Assembly (NCBI GenBank): GCA_020859845.1
Contig: JAJBVL010000038.1
Coordinates: 1 to 51,469, forward strand
DNA length: 51,469 bases
Direction of reading: 5' to 3'
DNA from: Bacteroidales bacterium
GTDB lineage: Bacteria > Bacteroidota > Bacteroidia > Bacteroidales > Muribaculaceae
This document shows, piece by piece, positions 1-9,414 of the stretch (its first letter is position 1; each line of letters opens with the position of its first letter). The notes below the pieces were generated by a model. That model was not told where the DNA came from, ran no database searches, and worked only from the letters and a program-made list of their open reading frames with translations. The position numbers were made by a program, and so were the translations under genes.

Positions 1-1
1 G

Positions 2-721
2 GCCGATCCCCTCCAAGAAGCCGGCATCGCTATCCCAGTATTGGTGAAAAACCCCGTCAACCCCGACCTCGAACTATGGATTGGCGCTATGCAGCGCATC
101 TACAACGCCGGCATACGTCGTTTGGGAGCCATCCATCGTGGCTTTAGCACCTATGGCAAGCATCTCTATCGCAACATGCCCCAGTGGCATATCCCCATAG
201 AGCTGCGTCTGCGCTTCCCCAATCTGCCCATCATCTGCGACCCCTCGCATATAGGCGGCAAGCGTGAACTGATAGCCCCACTGGCCCAGCAGGCTCTCGA
301 CATGGGTTTCAACGGCCTCATCATCGAGAGCCATTGCAACCCCGACTGCGCTTGGAGCGACGCCGCGCAGCAGCTCACCCCCGAGATACTCAACTTCATA
401 CTCAACACCCTGGTAGTGCGCGACACCAAGCAGACCACTGAGAGCCTCACACTCCTACGCCAACAGATCGACCAGATAGACAACGAACTACTCGAGGTGC
501 TCAGCAAGCGTATGCGTGTGTCGAGAGAAATAGGTCAATACAAAAAGGAACACCGAATGCCCGTGGTGCAAGCCAACCGCTTCAACGACCTTCTCAACAC
601 CCGCGAGAAGTTGGGCAAGGAGATGGGTATGAGTATCGACTTTATGAAGACTGTGCTATTGGCCATCCACGAGGAGTCGGTACGCCAGCAGATAGAGGTG
701 CTTAACGATCGCGCAAAATGA
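2..721 (+). CDS. Bifunctional DAHP synthase / chorismate mutase, 5'-truncated by window edge
   Basis: Shikimate and aromatic amino-acid enzyme; only the C-terminal 239 residues are in the window. The open frame runs unbroken from base 2, so the TTG at 41 in the ORF track is not a real start. The first part carries DAHP-synthase (AroG/KDSA-type barrel) signatures such as AIHRGFSTYG, CDPSHIGG and the metal-site segment ESHCNPDCAW. After a short linker, the last ~95 residues form an AroQ-type chorismate mutase (LRQQIDQIDNELLEVLSKR, then a long helix to the end). DAHP synthase condenses PEP with erythrose-4-phosphate; the mutase makes prephenate. The stop overlaps the ATG of tyrA (ATGA), so the two are translationally coupled and consecutive in the pathway towards tyrosine and phenylalanine. 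The fused domain order is known from Bacteroidota. Fusion and function are confident; the missing N-terminus cannot be judged. Confidence 0.93.
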   Translation, partial: ADPLQEAGIAIPVLVKNPVNPDLELWIGAMQRIYNAGIRRLGAIHRGFSTYGKHLYRNMPQWHIPIELRLRFPNLPIICDPSHIGGKRELIAPLAQQALDMGFNGLIIESHCNPDCAWSDAAQQLTPEILNFILNTLVVRDTKQTTESLTLLRQQIDQIDNELLEVLSKRMRVSREIGQYKKEHRMPVVQANRFNDLLNTREKLGKEMGMSIDFMKTVLLAIHEESVRQQIEVLNDRAK

Positions 722-1491
722 AAATACTCATCTTAGGGGCCGGCAAGATGGGCTCGTTCTTCTCCGACCTCTTATCGTTTACCCACGAGGTGGCTGTCTA
801 TGACCCCGATCCACGACGCTTGAGATTCTCCTTTAACGCGTTGAGGATGCAGAGCCTTGACGAAATAGATGCCTTCGAGCCCGAATTGGTCATTAATGCC
901 GCTACGGTGAAGTATACCATTAGCGCTTTTGAACAAGCCCTCCCCCACCTCCCCGCCAATTGTATCATCAGCGACATTTCATCGGTGAAGACAGGATTGC
1001 CAGACTTTTACGCACGTAGTGGCCACCGCTTTGTGTCGACCCACCCAATGTTTGGCCCTACGTTTGCCTCGCTGAGCAATCTGGCCAACGAGAATGCCAT
1101 TATCATCACTGAAGGCGACCATCTGGGGCGCGTATTCTTCAAAGACCTCTACCAAAGCCTTCACCTCCACATCGAGGAGTATAGCTTTGAGGAACATGAC
1201 AAGACAGTGGCCTACTCCATTGGCATCCCTTTTGCCTCCACCTTGGTGTTTGGCTCGGTAATGAAGCATCAAGACGCCCCTGGCACCACCTTTAAGCGCC
1301 ATATGGCTATAGCGAGAGGAGTGTTGAGCGAAGACGACTTCTTGCTAAGCGAAATACTCTTCAATCCTGAGACCCCTGGACAAATAGCAAAGATACAGGA
1401 GCGTCTGAGCGAGCTCCAAGACATCATCCAGCGCAGAGACACTCCAGCTATGAAAGCCTTTCTCACCGAGGTGAGAGAGAATATTAAATAG
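718..1491 (+). CDS. tyrA: Prephenate dehydrogenase
   Basis: Oxidative decarboxylation of prephenate to 4-hydroxyphenylpyruvate in tyrosine synthesis, cytoplasmic. The 257-residue protein opens with a Rossmann nucleotide-binding loop (GAGKMG, about residues 7-12). It contains STHPMFGP near residue 104, the histidine motif typical of TyrA, followed by an all-helical dimerisation half. It is short because it has neither a chorismate mutase nor an ACT domain; the mutase is supplied by the gene just upstream, with which it shares an ATGA overlap. No feedback-regulation domain is visible. Function is confident from motif and context; preference for NAD or NADP cannot be read with certainty. Confidence 0.93.
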   Translation: MKILILGAGKMGSFFSDLLSFTHEVAVYDPDPRRLRFSFNALRMQSLDEIDAFEPELVINAATVKYTISAFEQALPHLPANCIISDISSVKTGLPDFYARSGHRFVSTHPMFGPTFASLSNLANENAIIITEGDHLGRVFFKDLYQSLHLHIEEYSFEEHDKTVAYSIGIPFASTLVFGSVMKHQDAPGTTFKRHMAIARGVLSEDDFLLSEILFNPETPGQIAKIQERLSELQDIIQRRDTPAMKAFLTEVRENIK

Positions 1492-1540
1492 AGGGATAGA
1501 GCTGCGCATAGAGAGATAGAGCTGCGCATAGAGGGATAGA
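1491..1540. repeat. 20-bp tandem repeat, 2.5 copies
   Basis: Two copies of a 20-bp unit that starts GAGGGATAGAGCTGCGC (positions 1491-1510 and 1511-1530, one mismatch) plus a half copy to 1540. It begins on the last base of the tyrA stop codon. The GA(G/A)ATAGA core also recurs in the purine/pyrimidine tract near 37870. Confidence 0.8.
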
Positions 1541-1583
1541 AAGCAGTCCGTAGGGAAATTGCAGCCGAATTAAAGGCGGAAGT

Positions 1584-1614
1584 TTTGCAATATCCCACGG
1601 ATTGCTTAATTTTG
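1584..1614 (+). promoter_or_regulatory. Bacteroidota-type promoter for the Fur-family gene
   Basis: TTTG at 1584-1587, a 19-bp spacer, then TAATTTTG at 1607-1614. This fits the Bacteroidota housekeeping sigma consensus TTTG-N19-TAnnTTTG. It lies about 30 bp before the ATG at 1645, and it overlaps the upstream ORF-track start at 1585, which argues against that start. Confidence 0.75.
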
Positions 1615-1644
1615 TGGCTACATTTGTATAGTCTGGCCTTCACA

Positions 1645-2103
1645 ATGAGCGACGAAAAAAACCTCAATGCAGCTATGGCGGTGTTGACTCAATACTTGCT
1701 ACAACACAAGTTGAGGCGCACCCCTGAGAGATTTGCCATCCTTGAAAAAGTGATGGCCACTAACTCTCACTTTGGCATTGACGACCTCCATGCCACGCTC
1801 GAGGCTGAAGGCTACCACGTGAGCCTCTCCACAGTCTACAACACAATGACCCTACTGGTGGATGCTGGCCTGGCCCGACGCCATATCTTCGGCAAGGAGC
1901 CTCCCAAGTATGAGAAGCTTGTAGGCCCGGCGAGTCACCATCATCTGGTGTGTACTCACTGCGGGAAGGTGCGTGAGATAAAAGACGCTGAGATTGATGC
2001 CCTGCTGTCGTCGCGGCGCTATGGCAAGTTTCATCCCATGTATACCGACTTATATATCTACGGTATATGTGCGCGTTGCAGTAGGCGCAAGAAGAAAGAA
2101 TAG
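1645..2103 (+). CDS. Fur-family metal/peroxide-responsive transcription regulator
   Basis: DNA-binding repressor of the Fur/PerR/Zur superfamily, 152 residues from the ATG at 1645. I chose this start over 1585 because a good promoter sits at 1584-1614 and the first 20 track residues do not look like Fur. A winged helix fills the first half (helix with LRRTPERFAILE; recognition segment VSLSTVYNTM, the Fur STVY motif). The second half has the metal site SHHHLVC and two CxxC zinc motifs (CTHC and CARC). I cannot tell Fur, PerR and Zur apart by eye. It precedes purA by 55 bp with no strong promoter between them, so partial co-transcription is possible. Confidence 0.9.
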   Translation: MSDEKNLNAAMAVLTQYLLQHKLRRTPERFAILEKVMATNSHFGIDDLHATLEAEGYHVSLSTVYNTMTLLVDAGLARRHIFGKEPPKYEKLVGPASHHHLVCTHCGKVREIKDAEIDALLSSRRYGKFHPMYTDLYIYGICARCSRRKKKE

Positions 2104-2158
2104 TCTTCCAATAAGAATAATAAACATTCACTGACCAATATATATTTCTGTTAGTAAG

Positions 2159-3439
2159 ATGAAAGTAGACGTATTGCTCGGCCTCCAATGGGGCGATGAA
2201 GGCAAAGGTAAAGTAGTAGACGTATTGACCCCTCGCTATGACCTCGTGGCACGTTTTCAGGGTGGACCCAACGCTGGCCACACCTTGGAGTTTGAAGGTA
2301 AAAAATACGTGCTCCGCTCTATACCATCGGGCGTCTTTCAGCAAGGACGCACCAATATCATCGGCAACGGTGTGGTGCTCGACCCCGTGCTCTTTCGCGA
2401 AGAAGCTGAAGCCCTTGAAAAGAGTGGCGTAGACCTGCGCCATCTCCTCAAGATCTCCAAGAAGGCTCATCTCATACTTCCCACCCATCGCCTCCTCGAT
2501 GCCGCCAACGAGCGCGCCAAGGGAGGAAGCAAGATAGGGACGACAGGCAAGGGTATAGGCCCTACATACACCGACAAGGTGAGCCGCAACGGCCTGCGTG
2601 TAGGCGACACACTCCATAACTTCAAAGCCAAATATGAGGCCGCTCGCAATCGCCATCTCGACATGCTACGGGCCATGGGCGAAGAGCCCGACATCACGGC
2701 CTTGGAAGAGAAATGGCTTGCTGCCATCGACTACCTGCGCACCTACGAGCTTGTAGACAGCGAACACCTCATCAACAAAGCTCTGCGTGAAGGAAAATCG
2801 GTGCTTTGCGAGGGTGCACAAGGCACAATGCTCGATGTAGACTTTGGCTCCTATCCCTTTGTGACATCAAGCAATACGGTCACTGCTGGTGCATGCACAG
2901 GCTTGGGAATAGCTCCCAATCGGATAGGCGAAGTGTACGGTATCTTCAAGGCCTACTGTACACGTGTAGGTAGTGGCCCCTTCCCTACCGAGCTCTTTGA
3001 CGAGACTGGAAAGCGCATTCGCGACTTGGGCCATGAATATGGTGCTGTCACAGGCCGCGAACGCCGTTGTGGCTGGATTGACTTGGTAGCTCTCCGCTAT
3101 GCCATCATGATCAATGGCGTCACCCAGCTGATAATGATGAAGAGCGACGTGCTCGACGACTTTGACGAAATCAAAGCCTGCGTGGCCTATGAAATCGACG
3201 GCAAGCGTGTGGACGACTTCCCCTTCTCCATCGAAGAGGAGAGCTTAAAGCCTATCTACGTGACTCTGCCAGGATGGAAGACCCCAATGAGCCAAATGCA
3301 TAGCGAGGAGGAATTCCCTCAAGCTTTCCGCGACTATATCGCCTTCCTCGAAAAAGAGCTTGCTACGCCCATCACCATTGTCTCCATAGGGCCTGACCGC
3401 AAGCAGACCATCGAGCGCCATCACTCCGCCAACGCTTGA
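2159..3439 (+). CDS. purA: Adenylosuccinate synthetase
   Basis: Couples GTP hydrolysis to condensation of IMP with aspartate, the first committed step to AMP; cytoplasmic. At 426 residues it has the usual family length. The N-terminal phosphate-binding loop GDEGKGK is at about residues 12-18 and GPNAGHT follows near 37-43. IGTTGKGIGPTY near residue 125 and GAVTGRERRCGW near 297 are further family signatures. The start ATG at 2159 places LGLQWGDEGKGK at the expected distance. No frameshift or oddity seen. Downstream spacing of 70 bp to the DUF1015 gene leaves open whether they share a transcript. Confidence 0.97.
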   Translation: MKVDVLLGLQWGDEGKGKVVDVLTPRYDLVARFQGGPNAGHTLEFEGKKYVLRSIPSGVFQQGRTNIIGNGVVLDPVLFREEAEALEKSGVDLRHLLKISKKAHLILPTHRLLDAANERAKGGSKIGTTGKGIGPTYTDKVSRNGLRVGDTLHNFKAKYEAARNRHLDMLRAMGEEPDITALEEKWLAAIDYLRTYELVDSEHLINKALREGKSVLCEGAQGTMLDVDFGSYPFVTSSNTVTAGACTGLGIAPNRIGEVYGIFKAYCTRVGSGPFPTELFDETGKRIRDLGHEYGAVTGRERRCGWIDLVALRYAIMINGVTQLIMMKSDVLDDFDEIKACVAYEIDGKRVDDFPFSIEEESLKPIYVTLPGWKTPMSQMHSEEEFPQAFRDYIAFLEKELATPITIVSIGPDRKQTIERHHSANA

Positions 3440-3509
3440 TGGCTAAAGCGATTAAGCGATTCACCGATTGAAAACTTATCAACCTCTTTAACCCAAAATC
3501 ACAATACCA

Positions 3510-4757
3510 ATGGCAAAAGTTAAGCCTTTCAAGGGTGTACGCCCTCCCCGCGAACTCGTGGAGGAGGTGGCATCGCGCCCCTATGACGTCCTCAACAGCG
3601 AAGAAGCTCGTCAAGAAGCGGAGGGCAACCCTCGCTCGCTCTACCACATCATCAAGCCGGAGATCGACTTCGGCCCTGAAGTGGATGAGCACGACCCGCG
3701 AGTATATGAGCGTGCCGTGGCCAACTTCCACGCTTTTCAAGACAAAGGATGGCTCGTACAAGACCCCGAAGAACACTACTACATCTACGCTCAAACGATG
3801 GATGGCCGCACCCAGTATGGCATCGTCATAGCTGCCAACGTGGCCGACTATATGGAGGGCCGTATCAAAAAGCACGAGCTCACGCGCCGCGACAAAGAGG
3901 AGGACCGCATGAAACACGTGCGCGTCAACAATGCCAACATCGAGCCCGTATTTTTTGCTTTTCCCGACAATGAAGTGCTCGAAAAAGTGATTAAGACTGT
4001 CACCGCCGAAAAGCCCGAATATGACTTTGTGGCCCCTGATGGCTTTGGCCACCACTTCTGGGTAATCTCCGACCCTGATATCATTAACACCATCACTGAG
4101 GAATTTGCGCGCATACCCTATCTCTACATCGCTGATGGCCACCACCGCACAGCTGCCGCTGCGCTTGTAGGCAATGAAAAGGCTCAGCAAAATCCTCACC
4201 ATCGCGGCGACGAGGAGTACAACTACTTCTTAGCAGTTGCTTTCCCAGCAAGCCACCTCAAGATTATCGACTACAACCGCGTGGTGCGCGACCTTAACGG
4301 CCTCACGCCAGAGGAGTTTTTGAAGCGCCTTGAGAAGGACTTCGTAGTGGAAGACAAAGGTACAGAAGTGTATCATCCCTCAAGCCTCCACAACTTCTCG
4401 CTCTATCTTGGCGGCCATTGGTATTCCCTGACAGCACGCCCTGGACGCTACGACGACAACGACCCCATAGGAGTGCTCGATGTCACGATCTCGAGCGACC
4501 TCATCCTACGCGATATTCTCGGCATCACCGATCTGCGTAGCGACAAGCGCATCGACTTCGTAGGAGGAATCCGTGGCTTGAAAGAGCTGAAACGCAGGGT
4601 GGATTCAGGAGAAATGGCCGTGGCCTTGGCTCTCTACCCCGTGTCGATGAAGCAATTGATGGATATCGCCGATAGCGGTAATATCATGCCACCCAAGACC
4701 ACCTGGTTTGAGCCCAAGCTACGTTCAGGCCTCGTAATCCACAAGCTCGATGAATGA
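3510..4757 (+). CDS. DUF1015 family protein
   Basis: A 415-residue cytoplasmic protein of the DUF1015 family. The N-terminus (VKPFKGVRPP, then a SRPYDVLN segment) matches the family opening. The middle contains IADGHHRTAAA, the family hallmark, where the histidines could bind metal or phosphate. No function is established that I can name. In many bacteria this family is found near serA/serC, but here it lies between purA and a small membrane protein whose start overlaps its stop by 8 bp, so those two are probably co-expressed. Confidence 0.85.
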   Translation: MAKVKPFKGVRPPRELVEEVASRPYDVLNSEEARQEAEGNPRSLYHIIKPEIDFGPEVDEHDPRVYERAVANFHAFQDKGWLVQDPEEHYYIYAQTMDGRTQYGIVIAANVADYMEGRIKKHELTRRDKEEDRMKHVRVNNANIEPVFFAFPDNEVLEKVIKTVTAEKPEYDFVAPDGFGHHFWVISDPDIINTITEEFARIPYLYIADGHHRTAAAALVGNEKAQQNPHHRGDEEYNYFLAVAFPASHLKIIDYNRVVRDLNGLTPEEFLKRLEKDFVVEDKGTEVYHPSSLHNFSLYLGGHWYSLTARPGRYDDNDPIGVLDVTISSDLILRDILGITDLRSDKRIDFVGGIRGLKELKRRVDSGEMAVALALYPVSMKQLMDIADSGNIMPPKTTWFEPKLRSGLVIHKLDE

Positions 4758-5232
4758 CCTGCCACAGCATCTCGCTATAGAGCCCTTTACCACACCAGCG
4801 GCCACCTATCTTAAGGAGGCCGCTGGCTTTTGGTGGGGGCGATGGTGGTGGACAATCATTGTCCCTTTATCAGCCTGTAGTCTACTTGCCATGATAGACA
4901 TTCGGTGGCTCTTTGTGGCTCTGGTAGTGGCCTTTCTTATTGTGCCAGGCGTGATGGTGAATCTCTACGTCTATTACCTGCTGACACCCGAAGCGCGACG
5001 CATGATCCTTACCAAGAGGGTGGAGCTCCACCCCGATGGGGCGCTTACCATCCATTACTGCGATGAGACTCAGCCTTTACCTTCAGAACACATACCTGCC
5101 TCCCTTATCCACCACTGGAACTATGGCTCGCGACATGCCACAGCCTTTCTATCAACACGTCCGGTGAGTTTTCTGGTAATTCCCTACGACGACGTGCTTC
5201 AGAAAGAATCCCAGCGTCAGGACGATATTTAA
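4750..5232 (+). CDS. Small membrane protein with two predicted TM helices, possibly YcxB-like
   Basis: 160 residues, overlapping the DUF1015 gene by 8 bp. Residues about 33-78 contain two adjacent hydrophobic segments (IIVPLSACSLLAMI and LFVALVVAFLIVPGVMVNL), so it should sit in the inner membrane with both ends in the cytoplasm. The C-terminal half is a soluble segment of alternating strands (VELHPDGALTIHY, then FLVIPYDDV) reminiscent of the YcxB-like domain found after paired TM helices. I do not recognise the family with certainty and assign no role. Confidence 0.6.
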   Translation: MNDLPQHLAIEPFTTPAATYLKEAAGFWWGRWWWTIIVPLSACSLLAMIDIRWLFVALVVAFLIVPGVMVNLYVYYLLTPEARRMILTKRVELHPDGALTIHYCDETQPLPSEHIPASLIHHWNYGSRHATAFLSTRPVSFLVIPYDDVLQKESQRQDDI

Positions 5233-5266
5233 CATCGTAAATAGTTATAGATATTTAATAATTGCT

Positions 5267-5274
5267 TACCTTTG
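5267..5274 (+). promoter_or_regulatory. Bacteroidota -7 element for the surface-protein operon
   Basis: TACCTTTG, a strong match to TAnnTTTG, 49 bp before the ATG at 5323 and after the end of the preceding gene. No clear TTTG -33 element is visible at 19-21 bp. It would drive the run of overlapping genes from 5323 to 10274. Confidence 0.6.
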
Positions 5275-5322
5275 CGGGGTATATACTTTTAAATCTCATA
5301 ATTTATCTTAAATTTCACATCA

Positions 5323-5799
5323 ATGCTTAAAAAGTTATTACTCACAGCAATGGTAGCAATGGGCGCTCTGGGTATGCAAGCTGAGTCGATGTATCTGCAC
5401 ATCACGCAGAAGGACGGCACAGTGAAGGTTGTAGACCTCGACACCATTGATCGCTTGGTGTTCAACAACGGCTCGATGACAGCACTCAAGGGTGACCAGA
5501 CGGTGACCGAGGTTGAAGTGGCCGGTGTTGAAAAGATGGGGTTCTATGAAGACGATGACCCCGCAGTAGGCATTAAGACCGTAAAAACTACCGACGACGC
5601 TTTCGCGTTGGATCGTTCTGGCATCCTCACAATCGGAGCCACCACAGCCACGGTGCTCCGTGTCTATGACCTCCAGGGTGCAGAGGTGGTCAGTGTCCCC
5701 GGTCTCAAGACTGGCATGAAGGTCGACCTTTCATCCTTGAAAGGCGGCATCTACGTGATCTCTATGGGAAGTAAAACAGCTAAAATCACTGTAAGATGA
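5323..5799 (+). CDS. Secreted protein with type IX-like C-terminal sorting domain
   Basis: 158 residues. A signal peptide (LLLTAMVAMGALGMQAES) is followed by a short beta-rich module with the pattern TQKDGTVKVVDLDTIDRLVF, common in exported Bacteroidota proteins. From about residue 90 the sequence resembles a Por secretion-tail domain, with VYDLQGAEV and an ending GGIYVISMGSKTAKITVR that matches the usual GIYiv...gk..KivvR pattern. The mature protein is little more than a tag-like unit. It overlaps the next gene by ATGA and heads an apparent operon with a large secreted protein, a TonB receptor and a DUF4249 lipoprotein. Export through type IX secretion is an inference from the tail alone. 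Confidence 0.7.
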   Translation: MLKKLLLTAMVAMGALGMQAESMYLHITQKDGTVKVVDLDTIDRLVFNNGSMTALKGDQTVTEVEVAGVEKMGFYEDDDPAVGIKTVKTTDDAFALDRSGILTIGATTATVLRVYDLQGAEVVSVPGLKTGMKVDLSSLKGGIYVISMGSKTAKITVR

Positions 5800-7409
5800 A
5801 CCGACTTCTACTCCTTACCTTAGCATCCTCATTGGCTCTTGGAGCTACAGCCGCCCTGCCCAAAGCCCTTTACGTCAAGAAAGGCGACAATTTTCAGAAA
5901 TATTCGTTTGGCGTGGCTGAGGACCTGCGCTTCTCATCGGATGGCAACATACTCTACATCACTGGTTATGGCGAAGGCATTCAGCTGAGCGACATCGACT
6001 ATATCACCTTTGAGGCACCTGTGGATGAGCTCGGTCTTACACCCGACCAGCAAAAACAGCGCCTGGTAGACATAGGCCAGAAGTGTTTTGACATGGTTGA
6101 CCTTGATCAGCACGCAAAGCTCATCAAGACTATCGACTATTTCTGCCAGCATTATGCGTCATACAAAGTGCCGGATGAATATTACGACATCTACGACAAC
6201 GACTTCTCGCGTTCATCCTCCTACAGCGCCATGGTAAAGGCTTTGCGTGCCCTCAAGGCTATCGCTCAAGGCAATGGGGCAGCCTCGCGTGCAGCCACTA
6301 ATGCAGCCGTGGATATATGGAAGGCCGAAGATTTCTTTGGTGTCTATGAGCCACAAGAATCTCCACGTCGCCACTGGGAACGTACCTCCACTGACATTGA
6401 AGGCCTCCAAGTGAATTTCACCGACAAGGAAGGCGCAGCCTGCACATTCCTCTTGACTACTAGCGACCCCTCAACCGACTGGATCGAGAGCGACTTCACC
6501 TGCCGTATCCCTTCTCATGTAAAGGTCACCCTCACCCGGAGCGAAGAACTGCTGGCAAGTGTGGATATCGACTTCACAGTGGACAATGAGGCCAAGAGCC
6601 TTGCCATCGACCTAACCGCTCAAGCCACCAACTATGCCGCTAAGGTGACAAGCCAGACGACTATTGACAACTACGGCATATCGGAGAATGTCAAGGTGAT
6701 GATGGGCAACGATGTGCTTGCCACCTGTGTGGCACGCCTTAATGGAGTAAACCTCACCGACTATGAGCGTTGGCGCACAGAGATGGAAGAGTCGACCACC
6801 GACGACGAATACTACGACGAGGCCAACGATGAGTGGGTATGGATTAAGGGCGATCGCCAGCAGCTGATTGCCAACCACTTTATCAACGCTTCAGCCGTGG
6901 CTGATGTGATAGGCGAGCTACAACTCTATGGACGCATCTCCAAGCTCTACTATGTATTTGAGACCATGGACGCTGAAGAGGAAGACCTTTGGGATCGCAC
7001 CGTAGACCCCGACAAGGGTACAATCACCTATGACGATCCTGGTGAGAAAGCTAAGATATTGAGCGTAGTGAACTGTCTCAACAACTACTGCGACGTCACT
7101 TTCTACTACGATGGTTCATCGCAACAGCAAGGCCATATCACCTTTGACCTCTTTGACGATATCGATTCATGGTATACCTCAGGCTACTGGGACGAAGAGG
7201 CGGATGAGTGGGTAGAAGAAGAGATGACCTGCGTGGAACATTACTATGAACTCCAGCCCATCCTCACCTTCCCCGACCTTACAGGCTATGCTATCAACGG
7301 TGATGAATATTTCAACAAGACCAACTTTGGCGACCTCGTAACCTCCTACGACGACCTTATCGACACCTACGAGAAGATTGTGGATAGCGAGGATGATGAT
7401 GACAAGTAG
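5796..7409 (+). CDS. Large exported protein of unknown function
   Basis: 537 residues with an N-terminal signal peptide (LLLLTLASSLALGATAA). Its first 70 mature residues repeat the layout of the gene before it (ALYVKKGDNFQKYSF, then DIDYITF), suggesting a shared exported-protein module. The remainder is acidic and strand-rich, with several Asp/Glu clusters, among them an acidic C-terminus DSEDDDD. No catalytic motif is apparent and I do not recognise a family. It lies between the sorting-domain protein and a TonB-dependent receptor, overlapping the first by ATGA and the second by about 11 bp, so a surface-exposed or substrate-binding role beside the receptor is plausible but unproven. Confidence 0.6.
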   Translation: MNRLLLLTLASSLALGATAALPKALYVKKGDNFQKYSFGVAEDLRFSSDGNILYITGYGEGIQLSDIDYITFEAPVDELGLTPDQQKQRLVDIGQKCFDMVDLDQHAKLIKTIDYFCQHYASYKVPDEYYDIYDNDFSRSSSYSAMVKALRALKAIAQGNGAASRAATNAAVDIWKAEDFFGVYEPQESPRRHWERTSTDIEGLQVNFTDKEGAACTFLLTTSDPSTDWIESDFTCRIPSHVKVTLTRSEELLASVDIDFTVDNEAKSLAIDLTAQATNYAAKVTSQTTIDNYGISENVKVMMGNDVLATCVARLNGVNLTDYERWRTEMEESTTDDEYYDEANDEWVWIKGDRQQLIANHFINASAVADVIGELQLYGRISKLYYVFETMDAEEEDLWDRTVDPDKGTITYDDPGEKAKILSVVNCLNNYCDVTFYYDGSSQQQGHITFDLFDDIDSWYTSGYWDEEADEWVEEEMTCVEHYYELQPILTFPDLTGYAINGDEYFNKTNFGDLVTSYDDLIDTYEKIVDSEDDDDK

Positions 7410-9414
7410 ACATGGCCCGTTGACCTTGATACGTAAACTTTTCATTTCACTAACCTTATCCCTGAGCGCCGTGCCACTACTGGCCGGCGCTCAGTCAAGA
7501 GATACGGTGGAGATTGACCTGCAGACCGTAGAGGTGAAGGGCAATCTCCACCGCAGGCTCTTTAAGACATCCACCGACGGATCTACATCAATCAGCCGCC
7601 AAGCTCTTGTAGCTCTTCCTCAACTGATGGGCAACGTGGATCCCATAAAAGCTCTGCAGGCTCTGCCCGCAGTGAGCAGTGGCGGGGATATCGGTGGTGG
7701 CCTATATGTCCAGGGGTGTTCATCGTGGCAGAACTATATCTCCATCAACTCTGTGAGAGTGATCAACCCCATGCATATGCTTGGGATTTTCTCTGTGTTT
7801 AACACCCCCCATTTCGACAGCTTTCAGCTATCCCCTGTACCCTATGCTTCATCTCCCGACATAGTGGGGAGCTGCTTCTCGGCGAGCAACAATGCGCTGA
7901 CCGATACAGTCATTAGCCTCGAGGCTACCGCAGGTCTTATTGATAGCCATGCCACTCTCCGCCTACCTCTGCGGTCTGGCGGATCCTCGCTTACGCTTTC
8001 GGGGCGTGCCACCTACGTCGATCTCCTATTTGGCAACGCATTGGCCATCGACCATAGTCAGCTCCATTACGGTTTTCAGGACATCAACGCTACGTATACC
8101 TCCATAATAGGCTCCTCCGACTATACTCTACAAGCCGACATTCTCTATAGCCACGACCGTCTGCGCCTCGAAGAAGAAGGATATAGCGCCGATGGACGGT
8201 TGGGGTGGCACAATCTTGCGGCTGGGCTCTCACTCGCCAATCCACGTTGGAGCCATCAGCTCTCAGTCAGCGCCTATGGGAATCGTTTTGACCTGCAACA
8301 AGGAGGCAACCTATACATCCTTCCCTCATCGGTGACGATGCTCGAAGAGGCTACCCAATGGAGCTATAAAGAATTCACCTGTGGCTGGGATGGCACAGTG
8401 GCATGGTTCACTCCTCAATACGACAAGAACAGATACTCACCTCTCCATACCCATTCATTTAGCGCAGCTATTTACGGAGCGATTGACTGGCCAATATCCT
8501 CTTGGCTCACTATAAGTCCGGGTCTGCGATTAAGCTACTACAGCAGCGGCGGCTTTAATCGACCTTATCCCTTACCTCATCTCGACCTCTCAGTGGGTTT
8601 CACTCGATGGCTAAAGCTGGGAGCGGGATATTGCATGGTGATGCAACCTACTCATTTCATCAAAGAGAGTGGGGCTGGACTTCCCACTGACTATATAGTC
8701 AATGCTTCGCGGGTATTCAAGCCACAGACAGCCCAAGCCTTCCACCTCAATCTTAATGGTGTATTGCCATGGGGCTACACCTTCACTTTAGGAGGATATT
8801 ATCGTAGCCTACGCCACATAACGGAGTATGATGGGTCGATTCTCAACATGGTCAATGCTGGCTATGACCCCCTCAGCGACCTTCGTCAAGGCAATGGTCG
8901 CACCTATGGATTCACAGCAATGATGGCTAAGGTAGAGGGCCCACTGACCGCTACCCTTTCCTATACCCTTAGCCGCGCAGAGGGACGCTTTGAAGATCTG
9001 AACGACTATCGGTGGATCCCCCTCTCGCATGACCGCCGCCACGACCTCAGCCTCACCTTGACGTGGCATCCACGCCGCGAGCTGGAGATAGGAGCTACGG
9101 GAGTTTATGCCACAGGATTTCCCTTCACTGAGGCCTCAATGGGGTATATGATAGGCGAGAACCTTATCTTTGAATATTATCCTCACAATTCTTCTCGCCT
9201 GCCGGCTTACAAACGTATCGACTTGGGCGCAGGCTGGACATTTAACTCCAGAGAGAGACTCAAGCATAAAGTCAACCTGTCTTTCTACAACCTATTGGGA
9301 TGGCATAATGTGCTCTTTAGCTACGTGTCCTATTCACCTGAGCATGGAGTGCGACATCGCCAATCAAAAATGAAACTCATCATCCCATCCATCAGTTACA
9401 CTATATCCCTATGA
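7399..9414 (+). CDS. TonB-dependent outer-membrane receptor
   Basis: About 671 residues from the ATG at 7399; ATGs at 7393 and 7396 are equally possible, while the TTG at 7378 in the track is less likely. A signal peptide (LFISLTLSLSAVPLLAGAQS) is followed by a plug domain (VEVKG, then LPQLMGNVDPIKALQALPAV and GLYVQGCSSWQN). The rest is beta-barrel with alternating aromatic strands ending in LIIPSISYTISL. It is shorter than SusC-type receptors and lacks the usual carboxypeptidase-regulatory N-terminal domain. The stop overlaps the DUF4249 gene by ATGA, a pairing seen repeatedly in Bacteroidota. Substrate unknown. Confidence 0.88.
   Translation: MTSRHGPLTLIRKLFISLTLSLSAVPLLAGAQSRDTVEIDLQTVEVKGNLHRRLFKTSTDGSTSISRQALVALPQLMGNVDPIKALQALPAVSSGGDIGGGLYVQGCSSWQNYISINSVRVINPMHMLGIFSVFNTPHFDSFQLSPVPYASSPDIVGSCFSASNNALTDTVISLEATAGLIDSHATLRLPLRSGGSSLTLSGRATYVDLLFGNALAIDHSQLHYGFQDINATYTSIIGSSDYTLQADILYSHDRLRLEEEGYSADGRLGWHNLAAGLSLANPRWSHQLSVSAYGNRFDLQQGGNLYILPSSVTMLEEATQWSYKEFTCGWDGTVAWFTPQYDKNRYSPLHTHSFSAAIYGAIDWPISSWLTISPGLRLSYYSSGGFNRPYPLPHLDLSVGFTRWLKLGAGYCMVMQPTHFIKESGAGLPTDYIVNASRVFKPQTAQAFHLNLNGVLPWGYTFTLGGYYRSLRHITEYDGSILNMVNAGYDPLSDLRQGNGRTYGFTAMMAKVEGPLTATLSYTLSRAEGRFEDLNDYRWIPLSHDRRHDLSLTLTWHPRRELEIGATGVYATGFPFTEASMGYMIGENLIFEYYPHNSSRLPAYKRIDLGAGWTFNSRERLKHKVNLSFYNLLGWHNVLFSYVSYSPEHGVRHRQSKMKLIIPSISYTISL

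Noticed and set aside
1585-2103. Fur-family gene starting at 1585
   Set aside because: The first 20 residues overlap a consensus promoter and do not resemble Fur; the ATG at 1645 is better.
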